64,000 bases of DNA from Shewanella livingstonensis. Its GTDB lineage: Bacteria > Pseudomonadota > Gammaproteobacteria > Enterobacterales > Shewanellaceae. The stretch covers positions 4,775,880 through 4,839,879 of the forward strand of contig NZ_CP034015.1 of assembly GCF_003855395.1 (NCBI RefSeq). Direction: 5' to 3'. Below are positions 9,406 through 17,871 of this stretch, piece by piece. Position 1 is the stretch's first letter. Every line of letters starts with the position of its first letter. The position numbers and the translations under genes were made by a program. The notes below the pieces were generated by a model. That model saw nothing but the letters and a program-made list of their open reading frames with translations, made no database searches and was not told the origin of the DNA.

Positions 9406-10056
9406 TTATGCTATATCTAATGCTGCCGGTACGTGAAAGAACACCACATCACTGTCGATGACCTCCAGCAGCCAACCTTGTTGCTGCGCTATCCATTGAA
9501 AGGTTTCTAACGCGTAGAAATTGATATGAGTGGGATCAATTTTATAAGACCAGTTTGTAAATGCAGCTGCGCTAGGTACTCTTTTTGTCATTACGGCTAA
9601 TATCCCCCCAAGCATCAATAACTGGCTTAATTGCTCAATTAACGCCTGCGCATCGGCAATGTGTTCAATCACTTCGGTTAAACAGACAAAATCGTACAGC
9701 TGGTGTAGTACTTGTGTGTCTGGATGATAAAACAAATCATAATTAGCCACACTAATTCCATGCTTTGCTGCCATTTGGCTTAACACAGCACCTTCGCCGC
9801 AACCAAAATCTAATCCCATTGCACCGGGAGCGAGCTGAGCTAATAAAGGAGTTAATGTGCGCGATAAAAAAAGTTGATAGCCCGCATTAGCGAAGTCGTT
9901 GTGGTGACAATCGTAATGAGCTTTTTCAGCCGCTTCATCCCAATAAAATGTCTTTGGAACCGACACCATTAAACATTGCGGGCAACGAACGTAGGGGCGT
10001 TTGTTATCTTGATGAAAAGCAGCGGTGTCATGGTGACATAAAGGACAAGGTGACAA
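9406..10056 (-). CDS. Zinc-ribbon class I SAM methyltransferase
   Basis: 216 codons. An N-terminal four-Cys cluster (CPLCHHD at residue 3 and CPQC near residue 25) forms a likely zinc ribbon, followed by a Methyltransf_11/23-type fold with the S-adenosylmethionine loop LDFGCGEGAVL and the acidic strand DLFYHPD. The start must be TTG at 10056, because the first internal ATG falls after the Cys cluster; a GGAG lies seven bases before the TTG. Related proteins methylate small molecules or tailor surface sugars, and the substrate cannot be read from sequence. It stands between the M20 gene and the coiled-coil gene on the same strand. Confidence 0.8.
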   Translation of the reverse strand: MSPCPLCHHDTAAFHQDNKRPYVRCPQCLMVSVPKTFYWDEAAEKAHYDCHHNDFANAGYQLFLSRTLTPLLAQLAPGAMGLDFGCGEGAVLSQMAAKHGISVANYDLFYHPDTQVLHQLYDFVCLTEVIEHIADAQALIEQLSQLLMLGGILAVMTKRVPSAAAFTNWSYKIDPTHINFYALETFQWIAQQQGWLLEVIDSDVVFFHVPAALDIA

Positions 10057-10104
10057 AGGGATGCTCCAAAATAAGCCAAATAAACATAACTAACAACACT
10101 TACA

Positions 10105-10488
10105 CTATTCAGATTCAAGGGGCTCAATGCTGGTTTCTTTAGGAATTTTACGGGTTTGAGTCGCCGCCTCTTGTGCCTGTTGTAAATACTTTTGCTGACG
10201 AGTTAAACGCTCATCCGATTGAGAGCGGGCTTTTTCGAGCTGCTGCGCTTCCCAGTCATTAGACTCCACCTTGGCTAATGCTTTTTGCTCACGTTCCGAG
10301 GTTGCCTTGGCTGCCTCACGCGCTTTTTGCAATTGAGTTTGCTCAAGTTCAACCGACTCTTGGCGCGCTTGCTCGCCCTTTTCAGCTAAGGTCATTTTTT
10401 TATGCGGTTTATCAGCAGCTTCGGTAATTAGCGTCAATGTCGTCGAAGCAAACAGTAATAAAAATAAGCTTATCGGCCGATTGTTCAT
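10105..10488 (-). CDS. Exported coiled-coil protein of unknown function (127 aa)
   Basis: A signal peptide (SLFLLLFASTTLTLITEA) is followed by an almost uninterrupted charged helix rich in Glu, Gln, Ala, Lys and Arg (residues about 35-115), which predicts a periplasmic coiled coil. There are no cysteines and no lipobox. It starts five bases after the DTW-domain gene, so it is in the same transcript. I do not recognise a named family, and low-complexity composition makes homology hard to judge. Confidence 0.6.
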   Translation of the reverse strand: MNNRPISLFLLLFASTTLTLITEAADKPHKKMTLAEKGEQARQESVELEQTQLQKAREAAKATSEREQKALAKVESNDWEAQQLEKARSQSDERLTRQQKYLQQAQEAATQTRKIPKETSIEPLESE

Positions 10489-10493
10489 GTTAT

Positions 10494-11105
10494 CTATCCT
10501 TTGATTTTACCGCTGTTATAACGTGCACGAACCAGAGCAGGCATAGCCGTTAACTTATGTTGCACCATTGCGTTAAACACTGCAAATATTGGCGCGATAT
10601 CAGCCGCTGGATTTAAGGCAATCAACGTGTGGGCAACCGCTTCCAAAGTCGACAAGCTGTCGCTACGTTTCGCTTTACGAATAATATATTGCGACTCATC
10701 TTCACACTCAAGATGCAGTGACGGGTAATTAAGTAACCACGGATTGAGCTGCAACATGCGGTATGCCTTACGCCAAGTACCGTCGACTAAAATAATTATC
10801 GCAGCCTCACTCGCTCCAGCCTCGGCTACCGTTTGACTGTGATCATTGGGATAAACCACATAAATCGGCTTCGTTTGCACAGCTAAATAATGTTGCAGCT
10901 CAATAAAGTCCACGGCAGATTCACCCACGTAAATTTTCATCTGCGGCATTACCAGTTTCAATAATCTCACAGTGTTCTTAGCATGATCCACTTCAGATGG
11001 ATGCTGCATCACCACAACCTCGGTATTTGACGTCACCGGTTTGAGCGCATGACACACGCAAGCCGACTGTGGGTATTGGCAATGAATACAATAACTTCTG
11101 CTCAT
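10494..11105 (-). CDS. DTW-domain protein, tRNA-uridine aminocarboxypropyltransferase family
   Basis: 203 codons. The N terminus carries a zinc-type Cys cluster (YCIHCQYPQSACVCH), and the family motif D-x-T-W appears in VDGTWRKAYRML, followed by LSTLEAVAHTL. In E. coli the DTW protein TapT (YfiP) makes acp3U47 in tRNA from S-adenosylmethionine; this gene is likely of that type, though DTW paralogues exist and the exact tRNA position is not certain. It leads a short operon with the coiled-coil exported protein. Divergent from the porin gene at 11205. Confidence 0.85.
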   Translation of the reverse strand: MSRSYCIHCQYPQSACVCHALKPVTSNTEVVVMQHPSEVDHAKNTVRLLKLVMPQMKIYVGESAVDFIELQHYLAVQTKPIYVVYPNDHSQTVAEAGASEAAIIILVDGTWRKAYRMLQLNPWLLNYPSLHLECEDESQYIIRKAKRSDSLSTLEAVAHTLIALNPAADIAPIFAVFNAMVQHKLTAMPALVRARYNSGKIKG

Positions 11106-11204
11106 TTTTTATCTTATCTTTGTAAGTGTGTTGTTGCAAATATGTAAAGTTGAGTTCAATATGCTTCGCTCTACACCATAATACCTCAAGGAAGAACCAT
11201 TACT

Positions 11205-12170
11205 ATGACTAGAACAAAGATGTCTGTGGCATTAATGCTCGCATTGGCCACAATCCCTGCATATGCAGCCCAAGATAATACCTATCACCACGAAGCAGAA
11301 ATCGGTTTTTTAGACTCATCAGGTGAAGCGGATGGCCTAGTTAACGCCAATTATCGCTATTATTTTAAAGCGGTTGAGCAAGCAGATAAGCCATATGCAT
11401 TGACGGGATTCTTTAATCAAGGCTCAACTGTTTCTGCGCGTTATGCCACCACTGACGTCCAAGATTTATATAACATCTCTGGAGAATATGTTTTTGACTC
11501 AAAATGGTTTTTGGGGGCTGGAGTCAACCAGTTAAATGCAGATGATGCTGTATTTGACATCACAACATACGAGATGAGTGCTGGATATTTTTTTAGCGAA
11601 CACTCAAAGTTATCCTTGAACTACACTACCAACTCAGAATCAAAATCTAACAATGGCGCATATCTAGAATATGAATTTGAATCATATTTTAGCCAAAATA
11701 TTGATGCTATCACGTTAACTTACGAACATTTTATTCCATTACAATCAACCGCTGGAGTGTTTATAACTGGGGCTGTAGGTTATCAAAACCCACAATATAT
11801 CAACAACGAAATTCTCACTCAAGTTGATGGCTCAACTCCGACTATAGTGGAGGATTCTACATTAAACTTTGAAAATGACATTTATACTGTTGCAGTGTTT
11901 GCAGATTGGTATATTAATAATGCATGGTCAGTGGGTGCGACTTACTACCGGACAGATGTAAATACTGATTTCAGCAGCAGTAATATTGATGACTCAAATA
12001 AAAGTAGCCACAGCAACAACATCACTGAAACTGGTTTAAATACACGTTACTTCTGGCATTTTTCAGATGTGTTCTCGGCTAAGTTTTCGCTAGAACATTA
12101 TTTCGATAATGGTGAATATAATAGTGATTCAGAAACTAATTTTGGCATAGCAATTAACGCCCGTTTCTAA
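11205..12170 (+). CDS. Putative outer-membrane porin of the Shewanella type
   Basis: 321 codons. A signal peptide (VALMLALATIPAYA) is followed by a sequence of alternating aromatic and polar strands (YRYYF, YEMSAGYFF, LSLNYTT, AITLTYEHF) and it ends in ...FGIAINARF, a C-terminal Phe typical of BAM-assembled barrels. Acidic, Asn/Ser-rich loops fit outer-membrane exposure. It resembles proteins annotated only as putative porin in Shewanella. Substrate unknown. A good hairpin follows the stop codon. Confidence 0.75.
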   Translation: MTRTKMSVALMLALATIPAYAAQDNTYHHEAEIGFLDSSGEADGLVNANYRYYFKAVEQADKPYALTGFFNQGSTVSARYATTDVQDLYNISGEYVFDSKWFLGAGVNQLNADDAVFDITTYEMSAGYFFSEHSKLSLNYTTNSESKSNNGAYLEYEFESYFSQNIDAITLTYEHFIPLQSTAGVFITGAVGYQNPQYINNEILTQVDGSTPTIVEDSTLNFENDIYTVAVFADWYINNAWSVGATYYRTDVNTDFSSSNIDDSNKSSHSNNITETGLNTRYFWHFSDVFSAKFSLEHYFDNGEYNSDSETNFGIAINARF

Positions 12171-12194
12171 GTTTCATCATATCGAGGTAAAAAA

Positions 12195-12227
12195 AACCCG
12201 CGGAATGTGGTTAGCATTCTGCGGGTT
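12195..12227. terminator. Bidirectional terminator between porin and Bcr/CflA genes
   Basis: AACCCGCGGAATG pairs with CATTCTGCGGGTT across a 7-base loop (one mismatch allowed). An A-run on the left gives the T-run for the leftward transcript. It lies between two convergent genes. Confidence 0.8.
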
Positions 12228-12251
12228 AAAGGTGATATAACTAAAACTTAA

Positions 12252-13457
12252 TTAATCGTGTTGTAATTGCTCATGATGCAGATGACTTAAACGGTTCATT
12301 GCCATAATAATCAGTAATACGGCACTAAAGCCCCCCATCACAACCGCTATCGCATAGGGTGCTGGTATATCAGTTAGCTGGACCAACGCCGTCAGTATTG
12401 ATGCCCCACTCATTTGAATACAACCTAACATCGCTGTCGCGGTACCTGCACGCTCACCGAAAGCCGACAACGCCATACTGGTTGCAGGGCCAAGCAAAAT
12501 GGCAAAACCAATACATAAAATCATCATTGGAGCCATAAATGCTATCGCCGCGGCGAGGCCTTCTTGTGGGCCAGCAAAGTACAGAGCAGCTTCAATAAAT
12601 GCAGCAACTAGCATCAACGACAATGCCACTACAACTCCCGGGCGATTGCCAATGCGCTTAACCAACACCGGAGCGGCAAAACACGCGGCAATATTGACCG
12701 CAGCATTGAGACCAAATAAACCACTGAAGGTTAATTCTGATATACCTAAGTGACCAATTATCCACACGGGTGAGTACGACACATAACATAATATCGATGC
12801 CATAGCGATCATGCAGCAACTGGCATAAAACATAAAATGTGGATCACTAATAACTGGCTTATAACGGCTCCAGCGGTATAAAGGTCCTGTGCTGTCGGTA
12901 TTTAATGGCCGGGTTTCTGGAAAACGAAATCCCACTAAAAACAATACCAAAATGGCGTATAAAGCCATAAAAATAAACGTAGATCGCCAGCCAAACTGTA
13001 AGGCTAATAGCCCACCAAATGTCGGTGCCAATGCCGGTACCACACAAATAGCGCCGTTGAGATAACTGTACATTGAGACACTTTCTTTGCGGGAATAGCA
13101 GTCACGTACCGCACTAAATACCACAATAGAGGTTGAGCATGCGGCTAATCCTTGAAAAACACGCGCAATCTGCAACCATTCAAATTCAACTGCATAAGCC
13201 CCTAATAAACTACTAATGCCATAAAGAACAATGCCAAATAACGCGACAGGTTTACGGCCAAAACGGTCCGCTAGTGGACCAATTAGAATTTGTCCTACGC
13301 CCATTGCAAATAAAAATAACACTAAGGTGGACTGTACTTCACTGTTAGATACACCGTACTCCAACGCCATAGTAGGCATAGACGGCAGATATATATCAAT
13401 AGCTAATGGGCTTAGGAGCACCATAAACATTAACAGTGGCAATAAGTTACGACGCAT
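12252..13457 (-). CDS. Bcr/CflA-family MFS drug exporter
   Basis: 401 codons with 12 predicted membrane helices. The N terminus LMFMVLLSPLAIDIYLPSMPTMA is a hallmark of the Bcr/CflA (DHA1) subfamily, and motif A is present as GPLADRFGRKPV. In the family these are proton-driven exporters of bicyclomycin, chloramphenicol, sulfonamides or cysteine. It is divergent from a LysR regulator 126 bases away, which probably controls it. Nothing suggests truncation. Confidence 0.88.
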   Translation of the reverse strand: MRRNLLPLLMFMVLLSPLAIDIYLPSMPTMALEYGVSNSEVQSTLVLFLFAMGVGQILIGPLADRFGRKPVALFGIVLYGISSLLGAYAVEFEWLQIARVFQGLAACSTSIVVFSAVRDCYSRKESVSMYSYLNGAICVVPALAPTFGGLLALQFGWRSTFIFMALYAILVLFLVGFRFPETRPLNTDSTGPLYRWSRYKPVISDPHFMFYASCCMIAMASILCYVSYSPVWIIGHLGISELTFSGLFGLNAAVNIAACFAAPVLVKRIGNRPGVVVALSLMLVAAFIEAALYFAGPQEGLAAAIAFMAPMMILCIGFAILLGPATSMALSAFGERAGTATAMLGCIQMSGASILTALVQLTDIPAPYAIAVVMGGFSAVLLIIMAMNRLSHLHHEQLQHD

Positions 13458-13507
13458 AAACTTCTTTCTCTTAAATTTTTAATACACAAAGGTCACCCTT
13501 AATAGGG

Positions 13508-13529
13508 CGCTATAGTAAGTCAAATAGCG
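13508..13529. promoter_or_regulatory. Dyad in the Bcr/LysR divergent promoter, possible LysR operator
   Basis: CGCTAT and ATAGCG face each other across 10 bases in the 126-base region between the two divergent starts. LysR proteins usually bind such interrupted dyads. The assignment rests only on position and symmetry. Confidence 0.4.
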
Positions 13530-13583
13530 GTATGAATGAAAATGATATAAAATCCAAAGTGAATTTCCATTTGAGAATATCAC

Positions 13584-14567
13584 ATGAATTTAGACAATCT
13601 CGCTCGAGTCGATCTTAATCTATTAGTCATTTTACAAGTCTTACTTGAGGAGCAAAGTGTCACTCGAGCGGCCCATCGCTTACATGTGAGTCAATCGGCT
13701 GTGAGTAAAAGCTTAAACCGCTTACGAGAAACATTAGACGATCCGCTGTTTCAACGCACGGCACACGGCTTAAAACCCACGGCACATGCTGATGCATTAA
13801 GACAACAACTACCATTAGTGCTGCAAAACTTGTATCAACTCACCCAGCCCCCTACTTTTCATCCGGCGACCAGTAACCGCCAATTTTCATTTTCATTAGT
13901 AGAAAGTGCTTATGAAACCTTAATTCCATATTTTATCGGACCATTGTTACAGCAAGCGCCTTCAATAAAATTAGATTCCTATGTATGGACCGAAAAATCA
14001 ATGCAAGATCTGCAACAAGGACAAATCGATTTTGGCATTGCAGGTCGAGATATTCATCCACAAACCGATGTGAATACTGAAAAAGTACCTGAAGGTATTG
14101 AATCGCAAATCCTCTTTAACGATCACCAAGTTTGCTTAGTGCGTAAAAATCATCCTATGTTACAGAAAGTAAATGCTGGTCACTGGGATCAAGCTCACTA
14201 CCTTAGCATGTCTCATGTACAAGTAAGATGTGAAGGCAACGATTGGTGGGCACTGGATTATCATCTTGCCAACTTAGGTTTGCATCGTAATTTGTCGGCC
14301 ACGGTACCAGATTTTTATGGCGCAGCCAGTGTTTGTGCTAATACCGACTTAATTTTTACCTTGCCATCAAGTTTTGCTAATCATGCTCAAAAACTCTATT
14401 CGCTTGTCTCTATTCCCTTACCATTTGAGTTTATGCCGATGGCTTATGTATTTTTATGGCATGAAAGAAACAACCAAGAACCGGGGCATCAATGGTTTCG
14501 TAACATGATTTTTAGCAGTGTCGAAAAAGCTATCGCGAATCAACATATCTGTAAAACTAATGGCTAA
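13584..14567 (+). CDS. LysR-family transcriptional regulator
   Basis: 327 codons. The N-terminal winged helix is clear: LNLLVILQVLLEEQSVTRAAHRLHVSQSAVSKSLNRLRETL, with PLFQRTAHGLKPT completing the typical LysR start. A substrate-binding domain covers residues about 95-310. The N terminus (VDLNLLVILQVLLEE) fits the NodD/LeuO-like branch. It is divergently placed from the Bcr/CflA exporter, so it probably regulates that gene and itself; the inducer is unknown. Confidence 0.9.
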   Translation: MNLDNLARVDLNLLVILQVLLEEQSVTRAAHRLHVSQSAVSKSLNRLRETLDDPLFQRTAHGLKPTAHADALRQQLPLVLQNLYQLTQPPTFHPATSNRQFSFSLVESAYETLIPYFIGPLLQQAPSIKLDSYVWTEKSMQDLQQGQIDFGIAGRDIHPQTDVNTEKVPEGIESQILFNDHQVCLVRKNHPMLQKVNAGHWDQAHYLSMSHVQVRCEGNDWWALDYHLANLGLHRNLSATVPDFYGAASVCANTDLIFTLPSSFANHAQKLYSLVSIPLPFEFMPMAYVFLWHERNNQEPGHQWFRNMIFSSVEKAIANQHICKTNG

Positions 14568-14723
14568 GATTGTCACTAACCTAAATGTTAGCTGCTAGAT
14601 ACTTATCAAACTAAAAAGATATGCTGATTTTTAAGATAACTAAGTTGAACTTTTAGCTTGCTCGACACTCAAATTAATCGAATAAATGATCGTTAACCCG
14701 CCAAATAGTGCACGACAACCTAT

Positions 14724-14990
14724 TAGGGCCTGTTGATCTTTCAAGGTTATTTTTGCAGCGAATTGTTGGCCATTTGTACAAGGCAGAGACTTTGAGGTGT
14801 AGTTATTCTACATAAAAAGTCGATAACACAGTAAAAATGGCCAACAAACGCTGCCCGAAGGGTTCGGCTAAAAACGTTTTACTCTTTGTTGAATGCATTT
14901 TGCTTAGATGACTAGGCATCAATCCATTCGCCTCGATTAAAACGTTTTTAACTCGAACAAAATTCAACCAGCAAAGATCAACAGGCCCTA
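14724..14990. mobile_element. MITE-like element (267 bp, 18-bp perfect terminal inverted repeats)
   Basis: The ends read TAGGGCCTGTTGATCTTT and its exact reverse complement. If the outer TA is a duplicated target, the element is 263 bp with 16-bp inverted repeats, as for Tc1/mariner or IS630-type elements. It has no coding capacity. Inside, 14763-14779 pairs with 14831-14847 (17 bp, one mismatch), with a further nested hairpin between them. It sits in the 506-base gap (14568-15073) between the LysR gene and a small membrane protein gene. The rest of that gap shows nothing recognisable. Confidence 0.75.
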
Positions 14991-15073
14991 GGTATAAATT
15001 AATAATCTAGCTATAAATTGACCATTCATTAAGTAAATCTGATGGAATATAAAGTAGGTAAATCCTTAGAGGA

Positions 15074-15433
15074 ATGAGGATGTTCAGTTCAATTAACGCG
15101 CTACAAATAATTCAACGACTTCGAAGAATGCGTCCATTGACAGCATTAGTAACAATGGTCACTTTCTTGTTGGGCTTTGTACTGTTATTGCCATTATTGT
15201 TACTGTTTGTCGCTGTCGGTTTCATTGGCATGACACTCTTAGGTCGCCAATATATGAACCGCCACCGTTCAAGAGCATCAGCGCCCTTTTCCGCACCTAG
15301 CCCAATCTATGACAGCTATAATATTTATCAAAATCTGGAACGCGATTGCCCCAACGAACACTCTAAAACAAGCACACTAATGCCAGAAAGCCCGATTAAG
15401 TCATGCCAAACCAATAACATAGTTAATCGCTAA
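15074..15433 (+). CDS. Small membrane protein of unknown function, paralogue 1 (119 aa)
   Basis: Residues about 20-55 hold two closely spaced hydrophobic helices (LVTMVTFLLGFVLLLPLLLLFVAVGFIGMTLLG) after a basic N terminus (QRLRRMRPLTA). The C-terminal 60 residues are hydrophilic. The layout, with LLP(L/F)LLLL in the helix, matches the next gene, so the two look like diverged tandem paralogues. GAGG is only one base before the ATG at 15074; the ATG at 15080 is an alternative start. Family not recognised. Confidence 0.6.
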   Translation: MRMFSSINALQIIQRLRRMRPLTALVTMVTFLLGFVLLLPLLLLFVAVGFIGMTLLGRQYMNRHRSRASAPFSAPSPIYDSYNIYQNLERDCPNEHSKTSTLMPESPIKSCQTNNIVNR

Positions 15434-15731
15434 AGTCGCGGTATATAGACCCTAGTGGTACTAATCGATTTGCCATCACAGCATAAATTAATGACAAAAC
15501 AGCCACAGTAACACTTATGGTATTACCAACCATTCTGCCCCCCATATAAACCGTATTACAGTGCAACAAGGCTCATGAAAATAGACTTGTTGATCCCAAG
15601 CTTAAAACATTAACCAGGTTTAACGTGACATATTATGTCTTGAGGTTGCATGATGTATGTTCAATATCAGTCATCTGTATAGGCGCTCATCTTTACTCAA
15701 GCAGTTAGATAAGCCGCATTTAGGAGCCAAC

Positions 15732-16079
15732 ATGAACTTTAACCAATCATTTCAGAATGCTAATTTAAAAAGTCGCGTTACAGCCATGCACCCAATATTG
15801 GCATTACTGATGTTCTTTAGCATCGTATTCGCCACAATAGTGCTACTACCTTTTTTACTGTTATTGGGCTTATTAAGCTTTATTACGTTGAACTTATTTA
15901 AAAATAAACAGTTTAGTAAAACCATATTACGTAGCAAACAAGCTCAACAAGGTGATGCTTTCCAAGACAACGCTGGTGTGCAGCGCGAACAAGCAGCGCC
16001 TTATGCAGATATGTTTACCCGCTCTAACCCGAATCAGTCACAACACACTGGTCGCACGTTTGAGCATCAAGCGGATTAA
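15732..16079 (+). CDS. Small membrane protein of unknown function, paralogue 2 (115 aa)
   Basis: The ATG at 15732 is chosen because AGGAG sits six bases upstream; an earlier in-frame start at 15657 has no such site. The protein has a basic, helical N terminus, two hydrophobic helices (HPILALLMFFSIVFATIVLLPFLLLLGLLSFITL) and a hydrophilic tail rich in Gln. It resembles the preceding gene in size, topology and the LLPFLLLL core. The 298 bases between the two genes show nothing else. Function unknown. Confidence 0.6.
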   Translation: MNFNQSFQNANLKSRVTAMHPILALLMFFSIVFATIVLLPFLLLLGLLSFITLNLFKNKQFSKTILRSKQAQQGDAFQDNAGVQREQAAPYADMFTRSNPNQSQHTGRTFEHQAD

Positions 16080-16198
16080 TTAACCGTTAGCAGTACTTAG
16101 TGGTCACGTTACTATTTTAATCATTAATCTAAAATGAGTATGGGCTATATTTATCTCCATATTCCCGCCATTACTCATCATACCTGCACGTAATTAAC

Positions 16199-16229
16199 GA
16201 TATTGAAGGCGGTAAACGCCTTCAATATC
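16199..16229. repeat. Perfect 13-bp hairpin in the gap before the NAD(P)-binding protein gene
   Basis: GATATTGAAGGCG, loop GTAAA, CGCCTTCAATATC. There is no T-run on either side, so it is not a classical terminator. The surrounding gap (16080-16426, 347 bases) contains one weak reverse-strand reading frame that I do not accept as a gene. Confidence 0.6.
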
Positions 16230-16426
16230 CACCAAAGATATCGGCCGCCTATATTTATTTTTTGTTGTAAAACATAACGTACTGCAAATGCTAATAACCT
16301 CTTAAGCATTGAATCGTGCAGATCAAACCCCAATGTTATTAGAAGGCGGGCAAATAAAGTCGCAAACCATGCCGCTACATTTGCCAGTAACATAAGCCAA
16401 CAATTTGATACTTAGGAGAGGATAAA

Positions 16427-17062
16427 ATGAACAAGACACTCATTTTAGGCGCTAGTGGACAAATCGGTAAAATGACCACAAAGCAGTTATTAGCAGATGG
16501 TCAATCAGTTATCGCTTTAGTACGAGACAAGAGTAAATTGGCTGATCTCGCCAGCGATAATCTGCGCATAGTGGAGGCAGATTTAGAACAGGACTTTAGC
16601 CAAGCATTTAACGATTGCGATCAGGTCATTTTCAGTGCCGGATCAGGTGGCAAAACAGGTGCCGACAAAACCATGTTGATTGACTTATGGGCGGCCTGTA
16701 AAGCCATTGATTACGCAAAAGCAGCTAATGTGTCACATTTTATAATGGTCAGTTCTATCGGCGCTGACGATCCCGACCAAGGTTCAGAACAAATGAAGCC
16801 TTACTTAGTTGCCAAACACATGGCCGACGAATACTTGATCAGCAGCGGGCTTAACTACACCATATTTAGACCGGGTTCATTAACCGACGATAGCGCCACA
16901 GGTAAAGTGCAAACCCAGCGGCCGAGCAGCAAAGACAAAATGACTATTCACAGAGAAGATGTTGCTCGCGCACTGACTTACGCTGTAGGAAAACCACAGC
17001 TAGGCGGCAAAATATTTGAATTATTTAATGGCAGTAAATCCCTCACTGATGTCCTAAATTAA
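16427..17062 (+). CDS. NAD(P)-binding oxidoreductase-like protein (atypical SDR, SDR_a5/NAD(P)H-binding type)
   Basis: 211 codons. The start LILGASGQIGKMTTKQLL is a Rossmann GxxGxxG loop, followed by an acidic end to strand 2 region (ALVRDKSK) and the NmrA/SDR_a5 motif FIMVSSIGADDP. YLISSGLNYTIFRPGSLTDD is typical of this group. These proteins bind NAD(P) and may act as reductases or redox sensors; no substrate can be named. AGGAG precedes the ATG. Followed by a strong terminator, so likely a single-gene transcript. Confidence 0.85.
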   Translation: MNKTLILGASGQIGKMTTKQLLADGQSVIALVRDKSKLADLASDNLRIVEADLEQDFSQAFNDCDQVIFSAGSGGKTGADKTMLIDLWAACKAIDYAKAANVSHFIMVSSIGADDPDQGSEQMKPYLVAKHMADEYLISSGLNYTIFRPGSLTDDSATGKVQTQRPSSKDKMTIHREDVARALTYAVGKPQLGGKIFELFNGSKSLTDVLN

Positions 17063-17115
17063 TCCATTCAGTAAGCATTCGCCTAACAACGCCATAAACA
17101 CTTAAACAACATTAA

Positions 17116-17150
17116 GGCCAGCACAACGCTGGCCGTTTTTATTATTTTTT
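17116..17150 (+). terminator. Rho-independent terminator after the NAD(P)-binding protein gene
   Basis: GGCCAGC, loop ACAAC, GCTGGCC, then GTTTTTATTATTTTTT. Confidence 0.9.
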
Positions 17151-17640
17151 TATAAACGTAGATAAAACAAATCAGCTATTTTGCGTGGTTAAGCACACCA
17201 CTATTTAGCCCTGAACTTTAAGCCTGAAATGACATTTCATCCATCGCACACTGCTAGATTACCGAACTGGCTGGCGATTATCTAGGTGTGGAAGAGTGAC
17301 CATTGTGCAAATGATAAAAGCTAATACGCTTGCTGATTTTTGGACAAAAGTGTATTTAAAATATGGCCTGCGGCCACTAACGTCGTGGCGCTTCACCCAC
17401 ACCAGACCAAGAGGAAACCAACGGCAGTTCCCTCTTTACTCTTTATAAAAGAATTAGCCCAGCCGCCCCGCAACATTTTCGCTATTTATAAAACAACAAC
17501 CTGCGAAAAAATTGCCATGGGGATTGAACCAGCTTTTGACTTCATCTGTAACCGTCTTGGGCCCATCTTGTAATAAAATGTGAACATGCTAACACTTCCG
17601 ATGGTACATCCTGTACCGCGAAAGCTAGCCTGACGTCCAG
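17151..17640. other. Gene-free stretch with small inverted repeats
   Basis: No convincing gene. It contains a 17-bp sequence ACTCTTTATAAAAGAAT (17438-17454) whose exact reverse complement occurs at 17653-17669, and two short hairpins: GGTAC/GTACC at 17604-17617 region and AGCCTGAC/GTCAGGCT at 17627-17647. A 77-codon frame here (17340-17573) has no ribosome-binding site and looks like chance or a relic. Confidence 0.5.
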
Positions 17641-17698
17641 TCAGGCTCACGCATTCTTTTATAAAGAGTCTTCAACGGCCTCAAGTTCAGAGGTGAAT
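17641..17698 (+). repeat. Left 58-bp inverted repeat flanking the macAB-two-component region
   Basis: Begins TCAGGCTCAC and ends AGAGGTGAAT. Its reverse complement recurs at 23692-23749 with about four mismatches. The pair encloses all four genes of the macA-macB-kinase-regulator operon. Confidence 0.8.
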
Positions 17699-17871
17699 TT
17701 ATCCATTTTCAAGCTAAGGCTAGCTCGTTTTTGGACATTTTTGCGTCAGTGAATTTGCTAATTTAGCTTCTGGCGAACTATCAGGGGTATGGCAAAACTT
17801 CTGATCGAGTGGCCAGTTTTTATCATCCACTACACACCCAATCGTCATCTCGCTAACTGGCTATACACAGA

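Noticed and set aside
16178..16393. Reverse-strand 71-codon hydrophobic reading frame
   Set aside because: No ribosome-binding site, no family resemblance, and its end runs through the perfect hairpin. Probably chance.
17340..17573. 77-codon frame in the gap after the NAD(P)-binding protein gene
   Set aside because: No ribosome-binding site and odd composition; it spans small repeats and looks like relic DNA.
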